NCBI RefSeq assembly: GCF_014522325.1
Contig: NZ_CP041983.1
Location: 124,001 to 188,000, forward strand
Reading direction: 5' to 3'
DNA: 64,000 nucleotides
DNA from: Lactobacillus sp. PV012
GTDB lineage: Bacteria > Bacillota > Bacilli > Lactobacillales > Lactobacillaceae
Part shown: piece after piece, positions 8,147-18,744 of the stretch
Numbering within the stretch: the first letter of the stretch is position 1
Layout of the letters: the number at the start of each line of letters is the position of its first letter
The notes under the pieces: generated by a model
Told to the model about the DNA's origin: nothing
Database searches by the model: none
The model's input: the letters and a program-made list of their open reading frames with translations, nothing else
Program-made: the position numbers and the translations under genes

Positions 8147-9280
8147 TTATTTTTTACTAAAGTAATTTTTCTTAATATGATTCAAGACCTGATAACCAAC
8201 AGCTTTTTCGGTATTTTTATTATTATTAGTCTGATTTAAAAACATGACAATTCCATTTTTATTGTCATTGCTTAGTTGGACCCAAGTTCCAAAGTGAGTA
8301 TTTTTAATATCACCATAGGCTAATTTAAGCTTGTCGTTTTGCTTAATGTAGAGTCCGCCGGAGTAGGAACCTTTGCGACTACTTAAGTGAGTCATATTAT
8401 AGAATTGGGTCTGGGTAAGAATCTGCCCATTGGTTAAACCAACTTGAATCTTGTAATATTCGCTTGGAGTTGTATAGAGGTTACCAGCTCCTACAATTTG
8501 GGAAGCAACAGTGTTTTTCATTGTAATACCATTTTGGTAATTATGTTTATTCCAATTATAAGAGACTGCTTTAATTTTGCTGGTAGGTACTTGTGAAGCA
8601 ACAAAAGTTCTACTTAAGCCAAGCTTATTACTGATTCGTTCATTGAGGTTAGTTGCATAAGACTTGCCTGTTATTTTAGAAATAAGGCCAGCTAGAAGAA
8701 TGTAGTTAGCATTATTATAGAGAAATTCTTTGTTAGGTTCTTTTAAAGAAGCTGCATTAGCTTGGTTAATTACCCAGTTAACTGCATCTTCTTCAGAATA
8801 ATTGACTCCACGGTTAGTTTCAGTGTTAGCTACATCAATTCCGGAAGTATGAGTTAGGAGGTTGCCAACAGTGATTTTAGTGGAATTTTTAAGTTGAGGA
8901 TACCAACGTGAAACAGGTGTGTTTTGGTCAAATTGTTGGCTGGTATTCTTTTTTTCTTCCATTAATTGCATAACCATGGCAGCAGTAATGACTTTTTGAA
9001 GGGAGGCAGAAGGATAAACAAGTTGAGCGTTATTATTGTTTATCCGATGGCCCCAGTAACCATAACCATAGGTAATATTTTGTGTTTTACCATTTTTAAC
9101 AACCAAAATATCTCCACGAACGTGATATTTTTGCATCACATTTCTAACATAGGTACGCATTGAGGTTTTGCTAGCAGCGTGAACAGTTTGAGCATTAGTA
9201 AAACTGGCAGCTAGTGGAGTAGTAGCTAATCCAATTGAAGCAGCCAGAGTAATTATCTTTTTATATAAAATTTTGAACAT
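8147..9280 (-). CDS. secreted serine hydrolase, beta-lactamase/DD-peptidase fold (copy 2)
   Basis: A 377-residue paralogue of the gene at 6905-8041, sharing layout residue for residue: signal peptide with cleavage near VHA (residue 35), S93-L-Q-K96 serine motif, FLYNNANYILLAGL for the second motif, and the shared ending VMFLNQT...GYQVLNHIK. No transmembrane helix follows the signal peptide, so it is probably released or wall-associated. GGAAGG lies only a few bases before ATG 9280, a tight but workable spacing. The gap of about 100 bases between the copies holds no clear terminator, so cotranscription is possible. Substrate unknown. Confidence 0.8.
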   Translation of the reverse strand: MFKILYKKIITLAASIGLATTPLAASFTNAQTVHAASKTSMRTYVRNVMQKYHVRGDILVVKNGKTQNITYGYGYWGHRINNNNAQLVYPSASLQKVITAAMVMQLMEEKKNTSQQFDQNTPVSRWYPQLKNSTKITVGNLLTHTSGIDVANTETNRGVNYSEEDAVNWVINQANAASLKEPNKEFLYNNANYILLAGLISKITGKSYATNLNERISNKLGLSRTFVASQVPTSKIKAVSYNWNKHNYQNGITMKNTVASQIVGAGNLYTTPSEYYKIQVGLTNGQILTQTQFYNMTHLSSRKGSYSGGLYIKQNDKLKLAYGDIKNTHFGTWVQLSNDNKNGIVMFLNQTNNNKNTEKAVGYQVLNHIKKNYFSKK

Positions 9281-9384
9281 ATCCTTCCACTTATAAGATA
9301 TAAGTTTTCACTATACAAAACCTATTATACTAGTCCCTGTGCTGAAAAGGATATGTTTTCCTTTACAAAAAAATAGTTTTTCTG

Positions 9385-9960
9385 TTACAAAGTTTTTTCA
9401 ATCGCAGTAGCTAAAAGGTCGCTGAGTAATAAATAGCCAGCTTCTCCAAAGTGCAAACCATCATTTTTTAAGCCGTGGCATAACTCTGGTAAGTTGCCAT
9501 GTTCAAGCATTGCTTTAAATAAATCAATATGAGTTAACTGATATTGGTCACACACTTCTATTATTACTTGACTATATTTTTCAACTAATGTATTTGAACG
9601 AACTTCTTGCTTGGTTTCATCAACAGCAGGTGGTGAGACAAAAATGACTCGCTTAGGAGAGTAACGCCAGATAATACTGGAGACTAAAAACTGGAGATTA
9701 GCCTTAAATTGCTCAAGGGGAACTTGTTTATGAGTTGCTAAATCATTGGTGCCAATTAAAATGACTAAATAATCGCATTTTTCTGGTTGTAGAATTCGTT
9801 TATTAGCACTCACGCAAAGTCCCCCACTATTTAGACCAGGGTAAGCGGTATTAATTAGCTTAGCCTGGGGAAACTTTTGAGATAAAAAATGGTTGATTGC
9901 AGGTTCGTCAAATTCTTCATGGCGCGCCAAGATACTGTCGCCAGTTAAAAGTATTTTCAA
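9385..9960 (-). CDS. SGNH/GDSL-type esterase
   Basis: A 191-residue hydrolase of the SGNH superfamily, probably cytoplasmic because no signal peptide is present. All four blocks are visible: block I GDSI with Ser9, block II glycine in NSGGLC, block III GTNDLA, and block V DGLHFGEAGY holding the catalytic Asp and His. Members cleave esters, thioesters or acyl groups on sugars and lipids; the substrate here cannot be told. It is oriented like the two upstream serine hydrolases, with about 100 bases between, and may be expressed independently. Confidence 0.85.
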   Translation of the reverse strand: MKILLTGDSILARHEEFDEPAINHFLSQKFPQAKLINTAYPGLNSGGLCVSANKRILQPEKCDYLVILIGTNDLATHKQVPLEQFKANLQFLVSSIIWRYSPKRVIFVSPPAVDETKQEVRSNTLVEKYSQVIIEVCDQYQLTHIDLFKAMLEHGNLPELCHGLKNDGLHFGEAGYLLLSDLLATAIEKTL

Positions 9961-10196
9961 GATGTTATTCCTTTCAGATTTTGCTAGGTCTTAATTTTTG
10001 GTCACTATCATCATAGAAGCTAACAAGTAATAAAGCAAATTGGAAAAGACCAATTTTAACTAATAATCAAAAATATCTTCTTAATTATTGCTATAAAGGC
10101 AATTATTTTTTTAAAAAAATTAGACCAATTTGTAAAATAGCTCTTAAAGTAGTGTATAATTAGACAACGTTAAGATAATTTTAGGAGGAAATCATC

Positions 10197-11630
10197 GTGA
10201 ACGACAGTAGCGAGACACAGATTAAGTTAGAAGAAGATCAGAAATATAATCGGCTGACAGGACTGAAACTCTTTGCCATGACATCTTCCATGGTTATTTC
10301 AGTTAATGAACTAGCACCCTTTGGTAAAACAGGTCCAACAGCTTTGTTCTATATTCTGTTAGCAGGAATTTTATGGTTTATCCCCATTACTCAGATGGCA
10401 GGAGAAATGGCCTCTGTTAAAGGTTGGGAAAAGGGAGGAATTTTTACCTGGGTAAAGGGAACCTTAGGAGAAAAAACCGGTTGGGTTACCCTCTTTTACC
10501 AATGGATTCACATTACAATTGGAATGAATATGATGATGTATGTCATTATTGGGGCAATGTCAATTACTTTAAATGTTCCAGCCTTTAATACTACCCCATG
10601 GATTCGTTTTGTATTAATGATGATTATCTTATGGAGTATTACTTTAGTAGAATATGTAGGTGTTAAAAAAATTGGCCGGATTGCAGAATGGTTATTTGGA
10701 GTAGGAATTGCCCTGCCAGTTGTTTTATTAATCATTGCTTTCATTATTTACTTAATTCAAGGAAGACCAATTTATTTCCACCTTTCTTTAAGTAATATGA
10801 TCCCTCATGATCTTTCAGGAGCAACTTTAGTAGCATTTGTTCCATTTATATTAGCTTTTTGTGGGGGCGAAGCGAGTGCACCACACGTGCAACATTTACG
10901 TCATCCAAAAGTTTACTCAAAGGTAATGTGGGGCTTAGCTTTAACAGCAATGTGTTTTGACTTACTAGGTAGTTTAGCAATTGGAATGGCTGTACCTAAA
11001 GATCAAATTACAAATAGTACAGGCTTTGTTTATGCATTTGGTAAGATTATTGATTCAATTGGCTTACCAGGGGACTTAATTCAAAAGATTATTGGTGTGC
11101 TTCTAGCATTAGGAATTGTTGGAGAACTTGGTAATTGGTTGTCTGGACCTAGTCAAGGGATGTTTGTGGCAGCTAATGAAGGTTATATGCCTAAGTATTT
11201 TGCGCAATCTACTAAGAGGGATGTACCAATGCGCTTAATTATCCTACAATCATTAATCGTCACAGTTTCAGCAGTAATTTTAACTTTTTCAAGTGGAAGT
11301 AATAGTGATTTTGCCTTTAATGTTTCAATGGCATCAACTACAGCACAATATTTGATTGTTTATATTTTAATGTTGATTGCTTACATGAACTTAAAGATCA
11401 AGCATGATGATTTACCTCGTAGCTACTATATGAGTAAGAATCGTATTTGGAGTATTATTGTTTCAATTGTAGCTTTAATTATTACCATTATTGCTTTCTT
11501 TGTTAGTTTTATTCCAGCAGATGGTACACCAGCTAACTTAAGAATGCTATATATTGGAATAATGGTTGGAATTTGTATTGTGGTAACAATTTTACCGTTA
11601 GTAATTTATCATTATCGAGATAAGTATTAG
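10197..11630 (+). CDS. APC family amino acid permease
   Basis: A 477-residue transporter with about twelve hydrophobic helices. The N-terminal TGLKLFAMTSSMVISV and the GEMASVKGWEKGGIFTWVK stretch match the APC superfamily, in the branch that includes glutamate/GABA antiporter-like permeases. The substrate is not determinable. It starts with GTG behind a consensus AGGAGG. A TATAAT lies at 10155-10160, consistent with a promoter of its own. The gene stands alone and is closed by a strong terminator. No decarboxylase is nearby that would mark it as an acid-resistance antiporter. Confidence 0.85.
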   Translation: MNDSSETQIKLEEDQKYNRLTGLKLFAMTSSMVISVNELAPFGKTGPTALFYILLAGILWFIPITQMAGEMASVKGWEKGGIFTWVKGTLGEKTGWVTLFYQWIHITIGMNMMMYVIIGAMSITLNVPAFNTTPWIRFVLMMIILWSITLVEYVGVKKIGRIAEWLFGVGIALPVVLLIIAFIIYLIQGRPIYFHLSLSNMIPHDLSGATLVAFVPFILAFCGGEASAPHVQHLRHPKVYSKVMWGLALTAMCFDLLGSLAIGMAVPKDQITNSTGFVYAFGKIIDSIGLPGDLIQKIIGVLLALGIVGELGNWLSGPSQGMFVAANEGYMPKYFAQSTKRDVPMRLIILQSLIVTVSAVILTFSSGSNSDFAFNVSMASTTAQYLIVYILMLIAYMNLKIKHDDLPRSYYMSKNRIWSIIVSIVALIITIIAFFVSFIPADGTPANLRMLYIGIMVGICIVVTILPLVIYHYRDKY

Positions 11631-11654
11631 TTAGAAAAGATAACAGAAGAAAGC

Positions 11655-11692
11655 AAAGAGTGATTAGAAAGCAATTCTAATCACTCTTTTTA
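11655..11692 (+). terminator. terminator of the APC permease
   Basis: AAGAGTGATTAGAA and its complement TTCTAATCACTCTT enclose a small loop, followed by a T run. Confidence 0.85.
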
Positions 11693-12274
11693 TGTATAAG
11701 TAGCGGTAATACATAGAAAATAAGCAAAAAACAACAAAAAAATAATGCCTAAACAAAAAAATCTCAAATTCGTATAGAAAATAAGTGTTTTTTAATATAG
11801 AGTGTTATTTTAAAAATAAAATGAGAATAAAGGATCTATATTGAAAAGAAAATAGCAGTTAAAATAAGTAATTAGCGGTCTTATTATACTAAGACATATA
11901 TATTTATATAGTGGAAATTAAATTACTTAAAAATTAAAATTAAAATGTCATTTAATAAAATAGTGTTTTTTATTATATATTTTTATTTTATATAGGTATA
12001 AAATAACAACAAATCGGTAAAATCAGAATAAAAATACAAAAAATCAAAAAATAAAATAATTTATATAAAACGCTGTAAATCGTTGATACCAAAGAATAAT
12101 AAGGGTAAAAATAACTTAAAAAATAAAAAACATTTTGAACAAAATATTTTAAATAACAATCGAAATACTTGAAAAAAATAAAAAAAGGTTTAAAGTAAGA
12201 ACCGTAATGAAATTGATATAACTTTTAAGTCTCTTGGATGTAAGAGAAAGATGAAGAAAGGAAGTTTATTTTAG
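11693..12274. other. 582-bp AT-rich gap before the first large adhesin
   Basis: I see no open frame, RNA gene or hairpin of note. It is dominated by A and T runs, with several TATAAA/TATAAT-like words (for example near 11990-12003 and 12218) but no single convincing promoter. The ribosome binding site AAAGGAAG at 12255-12262 lies a little far from the start. A long untranslated leader or upstream activator sites are possible. Confidence 0.5.
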
Positions 12275-15200
12275 ATGTTATCTAAAAAGAATTATAAAGA
12301 ACGCTTACGCAAGATGGAAGCAAAGAAAGAACGTTTCTCTATTCGTAAGTTTTCTGTAGGTGCTGCTTCAGTATTAATCGGTTTCTTCTTAACAGGAATC
12401 GGTAGTCAACAAGCTCACGCAGCAACTACTGATAATGCTCCAGCAACTGAAAAAGTTGCAGCTAATGCTAATAAGGATGAAAATGTTGCTAGTTCAGCAG
12501 CAGTTAAGTCAGAAGCTCCAGCTTCAAGCGCAGCAAGTTCAGCAACAACTGAAAAAGCAAGTTCAGCTGCTTCAAGCGCAAGCTCATCAGTAGCAAGTGC
12601 AGCTGTTAAGAGTGAAGCAACTTCATCATCAGCAGTTAAGTCAGAAGCTCCAGCCTCAAGTGCTGCAGTAAAATCTGATGCTAAAGTAGCAACTTCAAAC
12701 GCAAGTTCATCAGCAGCTGAAAGTGAAGAACTTAAGTCATTAGCTGCTAAGGGTGCTGTAATTGGTAAGAACGCCCAAGGTACTTACGCAATGTTAGATA
12801 CTACTCAACCTGCTGATCCAGATGCTCCAGTTTACAAGAACTCACAAGATGTTCAAGACTGGGCTGGCTTCATCAGCGCATTGAGCGACGCAAATGTTGA
12901 TCACATCAACATTACTAAAGATATTACTGTTACTGGTCAGGTAAACGGTACTGCTATTCACAGAAGTGCGTTAGGTTTAGAACAAAAAGTATTATATGCT
13001 GGTTCTCAAGATCTCGATGGTAAAGATATTGCTCGTAAAGTTACTATTAGTGGTAATAACAACACCATTGACTTTACTAATCAAAACTTAAACCTTGTTG
13101 ATAAAAACCAAGGTGATAACCACGCAGCTTGGGATATGACTTTTGAAGATGTAACTATTAAGGCTGATGAATTAAAGGCAGCTAAGTCTCAAACTGATTA
13201 CTCTTCATATTCACCAATTTCACTTACCCGTGTTAGTGCAGACAAACAAGCTCTTGATACCATTACTTTCAAGAACGTAACTGCAGAAGTTAACGGTCGT
13301 CCAGTAATTACTGGTATGACTACTAACTCAGCAGCTGCTGCAAACACTGGTTACGAAAAATACACTTTAGTATTAAAGGGTAACAACAACTTAACTAGTA
13401 AAGCCTACACTGGTGGTGCAACCCCAGGTGATGATGGTGATGCTATTTCAGCAGGTTACATTGGAGTTGAAGATGGTACTACTACTGTTAATATGCCACA
13501 AACTAGCAGCTACAACTTACAATACGGTGGTGCTGCAGTTCGTGCTAACGGTGACTATGTAAAAGACAAAGCTACTGGTCAATTTACTAAGTCTCCATTA
13601 GACGTTAAAGAAGGCGCAACTTTAAACATCAAAGGTGGTAAGGATGTTAAGGGTATCGTTGCTTTAGGTACTGGTGCTCAATTAGTTGGTGGTAGTGTTA
13701 ACATCGACGGTAACGTTAACATGGACTTAGCTGACGGTCACTCAATCGCTGTTTACTCAGGTAACTTAATTACTGGTAAGACTGGTAACTTAGACATCAC
13801 TACTAAGATGAGTGCTTACGAAGGCGGTCTTGGACATTTAGCAATGGCTAACTTTAATGGTACCCAATTTGGTGTTCTTTCAATCGGTACTGGTATTCCA
13901 GGTGCTGCAGCCATAATTACTAGTGATAACCGTATTGAAGACAACGGTTCAATTAAGATTGTACGTAACACCACTGATAAGGGTGCTAACCCAATGATTA
14001 CTATGGGTACTGGTGCTTCATCTGGTAACACTACTTTAAGAATTGATGTTAACGAAGGTGCTACCTTAGACTTACAAGATCACGAACAACAAACTGCTCT
14101 TGGTATGATCTTTATGCCAGGTTGGATCGGTGGACCAGCTGGTGAAAACTTAGCAGGTTACGTAAACTTCAACAACCCTGAATACGTAAACTTACAACGT
14201 TTGAACCCAACTCTTCCAGAAATTGGTGGTTCATTCATCTTCAACCAACGTCAAAAACAACAAGATACTATTACTAACACTCCAGTTGCTCAATGGAACA
14301 GAGCTAACTTAAGTGACAACCCTGACTACACTTGGATGATTACCAACTCACAATCACGTGGTCGTGTATCAATGAGTGCTGACGGATTTGCTCCAATCGG
14401 CTTTAACCCACAAGCACTTGCTCCAATTCAAAAGGCTGCTTCATCATACTTAACTTCAAACGGTTCAGTTGTGATGGGTGCAACTCAAGGTGCTGGTCAA
14501 TACAACGGTTCACAAAAGGCTAACGAAAACACTAACCAAGGTACTATTACTGCTGGTGCTAACAGCCAATACTTAAACAGCTTCTTAAACAACTTTAGCT
14601 GGTGGACTCCACAACGTATCGCAATGGGTAGCAAGCTTCTTGAAAAGGATTCTCCAGTTAAGTCATCAGACAAAGACTTATACGATCCAGAAGTTCAAAC
14701 TATCGATGGTACTACCCAACAAAGCTTGAAGAACTTAGATCCTAATAAGGGTATCAAAGATCTTTTAGAAGCTAAGGTAACTACTGACGAAAACGGTAAG
14801 CAAGTAATGGGTTCAACTCCAGTGGCTAACTGGCAAGACCTTGTTTCAAGCGTAACTTGGTACGACTCAGCTAAAGATGCTGCAGAATGGGACAAGGAAA
14901 TGGTTGATGCTGAAGGTAAGCCAGAAGCACAACCTCAAAACCCAACTGGTCAATTAAAGACAACTGATAAATCAGCTTGGGCAAAAGTTACCTACAAAGA
15001 TGGTTCTGTTGACTTTGTTAATATTCCATTAAATATTACTGCTCCTTACGGAAATGTTTACCAACCAAGTTACAAGGATACTACTGTAACTATTGGTAAG
15101 AGTGTTCAAGTTCCTGTAACTATTACTAAGGATGGCAAGACTGTAGATGCTGCTCCAGAAGGAACTAAGTATGCTATTGATCAAACTTACTTAAACGATA

Positions 15201-18200
15201 TTCCAGCTGGAATTAAGGTTGAAGTAAACAATACTACTGGTAAACTTTCTGTTGAAACTACTCCTGATGCAAAACCTATTAACTTAGAAATTCCAGTTGT
15301 TGTAAGTTATCCAGATGGTTCTGCAGATACTACTACTGCTAAGGTAAACGTTGTTCCATCTGATGCTAACGAATACCAACCATCATACAAGCCTGTAAAT
15401 GTAAAACAAGGTGAAAGCGTTGAAACTGGTGTCCCAACTTACACTGACGCAGATGGTAAGACTGCTAAGGCTCCAAAAGGAACTACTTACAAGATTCCAG
15501 AAGGAACTAAATTACCAGAAGGCGTAACTGCTAAGGTAGATCCAAACACTGGTAACGTAACTGTAACTACTAGTTCAAACACTCCAGCAGGTCCTGTATT
15601 TGTACCAGTAACAGTAACTTACCCAGATGGTTCAAGCGAAACTGTTGATGCACCAATCGCTGTAGGTCCTAACACCTTCATCGGTACTGATTACACTGTA
15701 ACTGTTACCCAATCATTAAAGAACCTTCACGAAACTACTGCTAACAGCATGTATCCAGATCCAATGTCAACTGTTGATAGCATTATTTGGTGGAACAACA
15801 ACGATGTACGTAATGGTAAAGATGTAGCTGGTCACAAGATTACTAACTACAGCGATGTTAAAGCTGAATGGATTATTCCAATCAATACTAACGTAGACAA
15901 GGCTTCTATGGAAGCTCCACTTCCAGGTGTTACTGAATTAAGTGCTGATGCATCTAAGAATCCATCAATTAAACTTACATTTGGTCAAAACAGTGAATTA
16001 ATCAAAGAAACTGGTACTAACTTATTTGCAACTCCTGAACACTCATTAACTTTATCAGGTGGTTGGTATGGTCCAGCTATCGAAATGCAAGGTGCTGCTC
16101 CAGTTGCTGATGCCGCTTCTAAGAAGGCTGAATTAGCTCCAGCTAAAGCAGGTGACAAGTTAACTGATGCTGAATTAGCATTAATTAATACTACTAACTT
16201 AGACAAGTTAACTGCTAACAAGCCTGTATCATACACTTGGGCAAACGACCTTAAGGCTGGCGATACTAAGGGTACTGTACGTATCACTTTCCAAGACAAG
16301 GATAAGAATGGTCAACCAACTTACTTAGACGTTGAATTACCAGCAGGTTCACTTAACGTTGTAAATCCTAAGACTGATGCTGACAAGTACACTCCACAAG
16401 GCCAAGATGTTCATACTAAGGTTGGTGGACACCCAGAAGCATCACAAGGTATTGCAAACATTCCATCACTTCCAACAGGTACTAAGTACACTTGGAAAGA
16501 TGGCGAACCAGATACCAAGACTCCAGGAACTAAGCCAGCAACTGTTGTTGTAACTTACCCAGATGGTTCTAAGGATGAAGTTCCAGTTAAGGTTATCGTT
16601 GATCAACCAGGTAAGACTTACTCAGAAAACGCAACTGGTACTCCAATTGTTACTCCTAAGGGTGTAATGCCAAACCCATCACAAGGTATTGGTAACAAGG
16701 GTGATTTAGATCCTGATACTAAGTACACGTGGACTAACGGTGAACCAGATGTTAACAAGATTGGTAAGACTACTGTTTCAATCACTGTAACTTACCCAGA
16801 TGGCAAGACTCAAGTTGTTGATACTCCATTAATCGTTACTGGTACTGAAAAACCAGGTGACCCAGGTATCACTAACCCAGATGATCCTGCTTACTCAGAC
16901 TTGTTCAAGACTGTAACTAGAACTATCGTAACTGAAACCACAAATTCAGATGGTTCTAAGACTGAAGCTACAAGTGTACAAAAGGTAGTATTCGGTAGAT
17001 CTAAGACTGTTGATAACCAAGGTAACACTACTTACAGTGGTTACACTATTTACGACACTACTACTAACAAGTTAACTAATGATAAGACTGGTACCTTTAC
17101 TAAGGTTGTTGTACCTCAACACGATGGTTACGTATCACAAGTTAACGGTGTTGAATCTAAAGAAGTTCCAGAAGTAACTGGTGTTACTGCTGAAACTCCA
17201 AACTCAACTGTAACTATTACTTACGTTAAGGCTGGTTCAGATGCTGCTAAGTACACTCCAGAAGGACAACCTGTAAACACTAAACAAGGTGTAGTTCCTC
17301 CTGCAGAAGATGGTATTAAGAACAAGACTGATTTACCAACAGGTACTAAGTACAGCTGGAAGAAGACTCCAGATGTAACTACTTCAGGTAGCCACCCAGC
17401 AGTAGTTGTTGTAACTTACCCAGATGGTTCACAAGATGAAGTTCCTGTAACTGTTAACGTTCCAGCTCCAGAAGGTCAAAACATCAACACTCCACAAGGT
17501 GTAGTTCCAAACCCAGAACAAGGTATTAAGAACCCACAAGATATGCCAGAAGGTACTAAGTACACTTGGAAGGATACTCCAGATGTAAATACTATTGGTG
17601 AACATCCAGCAGTAGTTGTAGTAACTTACCCAGATGGTAAGACTGAAGAAGTACCAGTAACTGTAACTGTAACTACTCCATCAACTCCAGTTGTAACTCC
17701 AACTGATGCTGATCAATACACTCCACAAGGACAAGATGTACCTACTGTAATTGGTACTGTTCCAAATGCAGCAGATGGTATCAAGAACAAGACTGAATTA
17801 CCAGGTGGTACTACTTACACTTGGAAGGACACTCCAGATGTAAACACTCCAGGTTCACACGATGCAACTATCATCGTAACTTACCCAGATGGTTCACAAG
17901 ATGAAGTTCCAGTTAAGGTTGTTGTAACTGCTCCAGAAGGACAAGATATTCACACTCCACAAGGTGTGGTACCAAATCCAGAAGACGGTATTAAGAATAG
18001 AACTGATTTACCATCAGGTACTAAGTACACTTGGAAAGATACTCCAGATGTATCAACTCCAGGTAACCACCCAGCAGTAGTTATCGTAACTCTTCCAAAT
18101 GGTAAGACTGTTGAAGTACCAGTAACTGTAACTGTAGATAACCCAACTCCAGAAGGACAAGACATCCACACTCCACAAGGTGTACTTCCAAACCCTTCAG

Positions 18201-18664
18201 AAGGTATCAAGAACAAGGATGATATGCCATCAGGTACTAAGTACGAATGGGAAAAGAAACCAGATGTTAAGACACCTGGTAAGCACGAAGGTACTATCCG
18301 TGTAATCTTCCCTAACGGTGAAACTGTTGATGTTCCTGTAACTGTTGTAGTTGCTCCTAAGTCTGACCGCGATGACATTGCTGGTGTTCACGGCCAAGGT
18401 AACGAAAACGGCGATAACAACGGCAACAGCAATGGTAGTGAAGTTGTAGCAGGTGTTAAGGGTACTCACGAAGGTATCTCAACTGGTAACAACGGTAACG
18501 GTAACACTAATGGTAACAACTCAGGTAAGTCATACATGGACTCACGTTCTAAGACTTTACCACAAACCGGTGCTAATGACGGTGCAGCAGCAATGCTTGG
18601 ACTTATGATTGCTAGTGTAGGTGCAATTCTTGGCTTAGCTGTTGAAAAGAAACGTAGAAATTAA
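12275..18664 (+). CDS. LPXTG-anchored adhesin with beta-helix adhesive domain and Rib repeats
   Basis: A 2129-residue wall-anchored protein. Order: YSIRK-type signal (FSIRK at 21-25, cleavage after AHA at 49); Ser/Ala-rich linker 72-152; pectate-lyase-like adhesive beta-helix about 190-775; two long Rib-like units about 930-1145; an unassigned block to 1360; Rib units at about 1370-1443 and 1447-1522; a mucin-binding B2-like module about 1541-1658 (KTVTRTIVTETTNSDGSK onward); five more Rib units to about 2027; an Asn/Gly linker; LPQTG at 2095-2099, hydrophobic helix and KKRRN tail. Sortase A should link it to peptidoglycan. Rib and B2-like modules suggest host or mucus binding. Codons are strongly biased to AAC, GGT and GTA/GTT, more than in neighbouring genes, pointing to high expression. 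It is a paralogue of the proteins at 39500 and 50542. Confidence 0.9.
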   Translation: MLSKKNYKERLRKMEAKKERFSIRKFSVGAASVLIGFFLTGIGSQQAHAATTDNAPATEKVAANANKDENVASSAAVKSEAPASSAASSATTEKASSAASSASSSVASAAVKSEATSSSAVKSEAPASSAAVKSDAKVATSNASSSAAESEELKSLAAKGAVIGKNAQGTYAMLDTTQPADPDAPVYKNSQDVQDWAGFISALSDANVDHINITKDITVTGQVNGTAIHRSALGLEQKVLYAGSQDLDGKDIARKVTISGNNNTIDFTNQNLNLVDKNQGDNHAAWDMTFEDVTIKADELKAAKSQTDYSSYSPISLTRVSADKQALDTITFKNVTAEVNGRPVITGMTTNSAAAANTGYEKYTLVLKGNNNLTSKAYTGGATPGDDGDAISAGYIGVEDGTTTVNMPQTSSYNLQYGGAAVRANGDYVKDKATGQFTKSPLDVKEGATLNIKGGKDVKGIVALGTGAQLVGGSVNIDGNVNMDLADGHSIAVYSGNLITGKTGNLDITTKMSAYEGGLGHLAMANFNGTQFGVLSIGTGIPGAAAIITSDNRIEDNGSIKIVRNTTDKGANPMITMGTGASSGNTTLRIDVNEGATLDLQDHEQQTALGMIFMPGWIGGPAGENLAGYVNFNNPEYVNLQRLNPTLPEIGGSFIFNQRQKQQDTITNTPVAQWNRANLSDNPDYTWMITNSQSRGRVSMSADGFAPIGFNPQALAPIQKAASSYLTSNGSVVMGATQGAGQYNGSQKANENTNQGTITAGANSQYLNSFLNNFSWWTPQRIAMGSKLLEKDSPVKSSDKDLYDPEVQTIDGTTQQSLKNLDPNKGIKDLLEAKVTTDENGKQVMGSTPVANWQDLVSSVTWYDSAKDAAEWDKEMVDAEGKPEAQPQNPTGQLKTTDKSAWAKVTYKDGSVDFVNIPLNITAPYGNVYQPSYKDTTVTIGKSVQVPVTITKDGKTVDAAPEGTKYAIDQTYLNDIPAGIKVEVNNTTGKLSVETTPDAKPINLEIPVVVSYPDGSADTTTAKVNVVPSDANEYQPSYKPVNVKQGESVETGVPTYTDADGKTAKAPKGTTYKIPEGTKLPEGVTAKVDPNTGNVTVTTSSNTPAGPVFVPVTVTYPDGSSETVDAPIAVGPNTFIGTDYTVTVTQSLKNLHETTANSMYPDPMSTVDSIIWWNNNDVRNGKDVAGHKITNYSDVKAEWIIPINTNVDKASMEAPLPGVTELSADASKNPSIKLTFGQNSELIKETGTNLFATPEHSLTLSGGWYGPAIEMQGAAPVADAASKKAELAPAKAGDKLTDAELALINTTNLDKLTANKPVSYTWANDLKAGDTKGTVRITFQDKDKNGQPTYLDVELPAGSLNVVNPKTDADKYTPQGQDVHTKVGGHPEASQGIANIPSLPTGTKYTWKDGEPDTKTPGTKPATVVVTYPDGSKDEVPVKVIVDQPGKTYSENATGTPIVTPKGVMPNPSQGIGNKGDLDPDTKYTWTNGEPDVNKIGKTTVSITVTYPDGKTQVVDTPLIVTGTEKPGDPGITNPDDPAYSDLFKTVTRTIVTETTNSDGSKTEATSVQKVVFGRSKTVDNQGNTTYSGYTIYDTTTNKLTNDKTGTFTKVVVPQHDGYVSQVNGVESKEVPEVTGVTAETPNSTVTITYVKAGSDAAKYTPEGQPVNTKQGVVPPAEDGIKNKTDLPTGTKYSWKKTPDVTTSGSHPAVVVVTYPDGSQDEVPVTVNVPAPEGQNINTPQGVVPNPEQGIKNPQDMPEGTKYTWKDTPDVNTIGEHPAVVVVTYPDGKTEEVPVTVTVTTPSTPVVTPTDADQYTPQGQDVPTVIGTVPNAADGIKNKTELPGGTTYTWKDTPDVNTPGSHDATIIVTYPDGSQDEVPVKVVVTAPEGQDIHTPQGVVPNPEDGIKNRTDLPSGTKYTWKDTPDVSTPGNHPAVVIVTLPNGKTVEVPVTVTVDNPTPEGQDIHTPQGVLPNPSEGIKNKDDMPSGTKYEWEKKPDVKTPGKHEGTIRVIFPNGETVDVPVTVVVAPKSDRDDIAGVHGQGNENGDNNGNSNGSEVVAGVKGTHEGISTGNNGNGNTNGNNSGKSYMDSRSKTLPQTGANDGAAAMLGLMIASVGAILGLAVEKKRRN
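17248..18355 (+). repeat. five consecutive Rib-domain repeats in DNA
   Basis: Units of about 205-222 bp begin near 17248, 17470, 17707, 17935 and 18151. Each encodes the order GQ..T.QG..P....GIKN....P.GTKYTWK..PDV...G...VVVTYPDG...VPVTV. The units are similar but not identical; two more distant units lie at 16381-16838. Confidence 0.8.
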
Positions 18665-18744
18665 TATTCCTTTCTTAAAAATTTCATCTAACAAACTTAC
18701 TCTTTCTAATTAATTTCTATGGAAGATATTAGCGTAGATAACAT

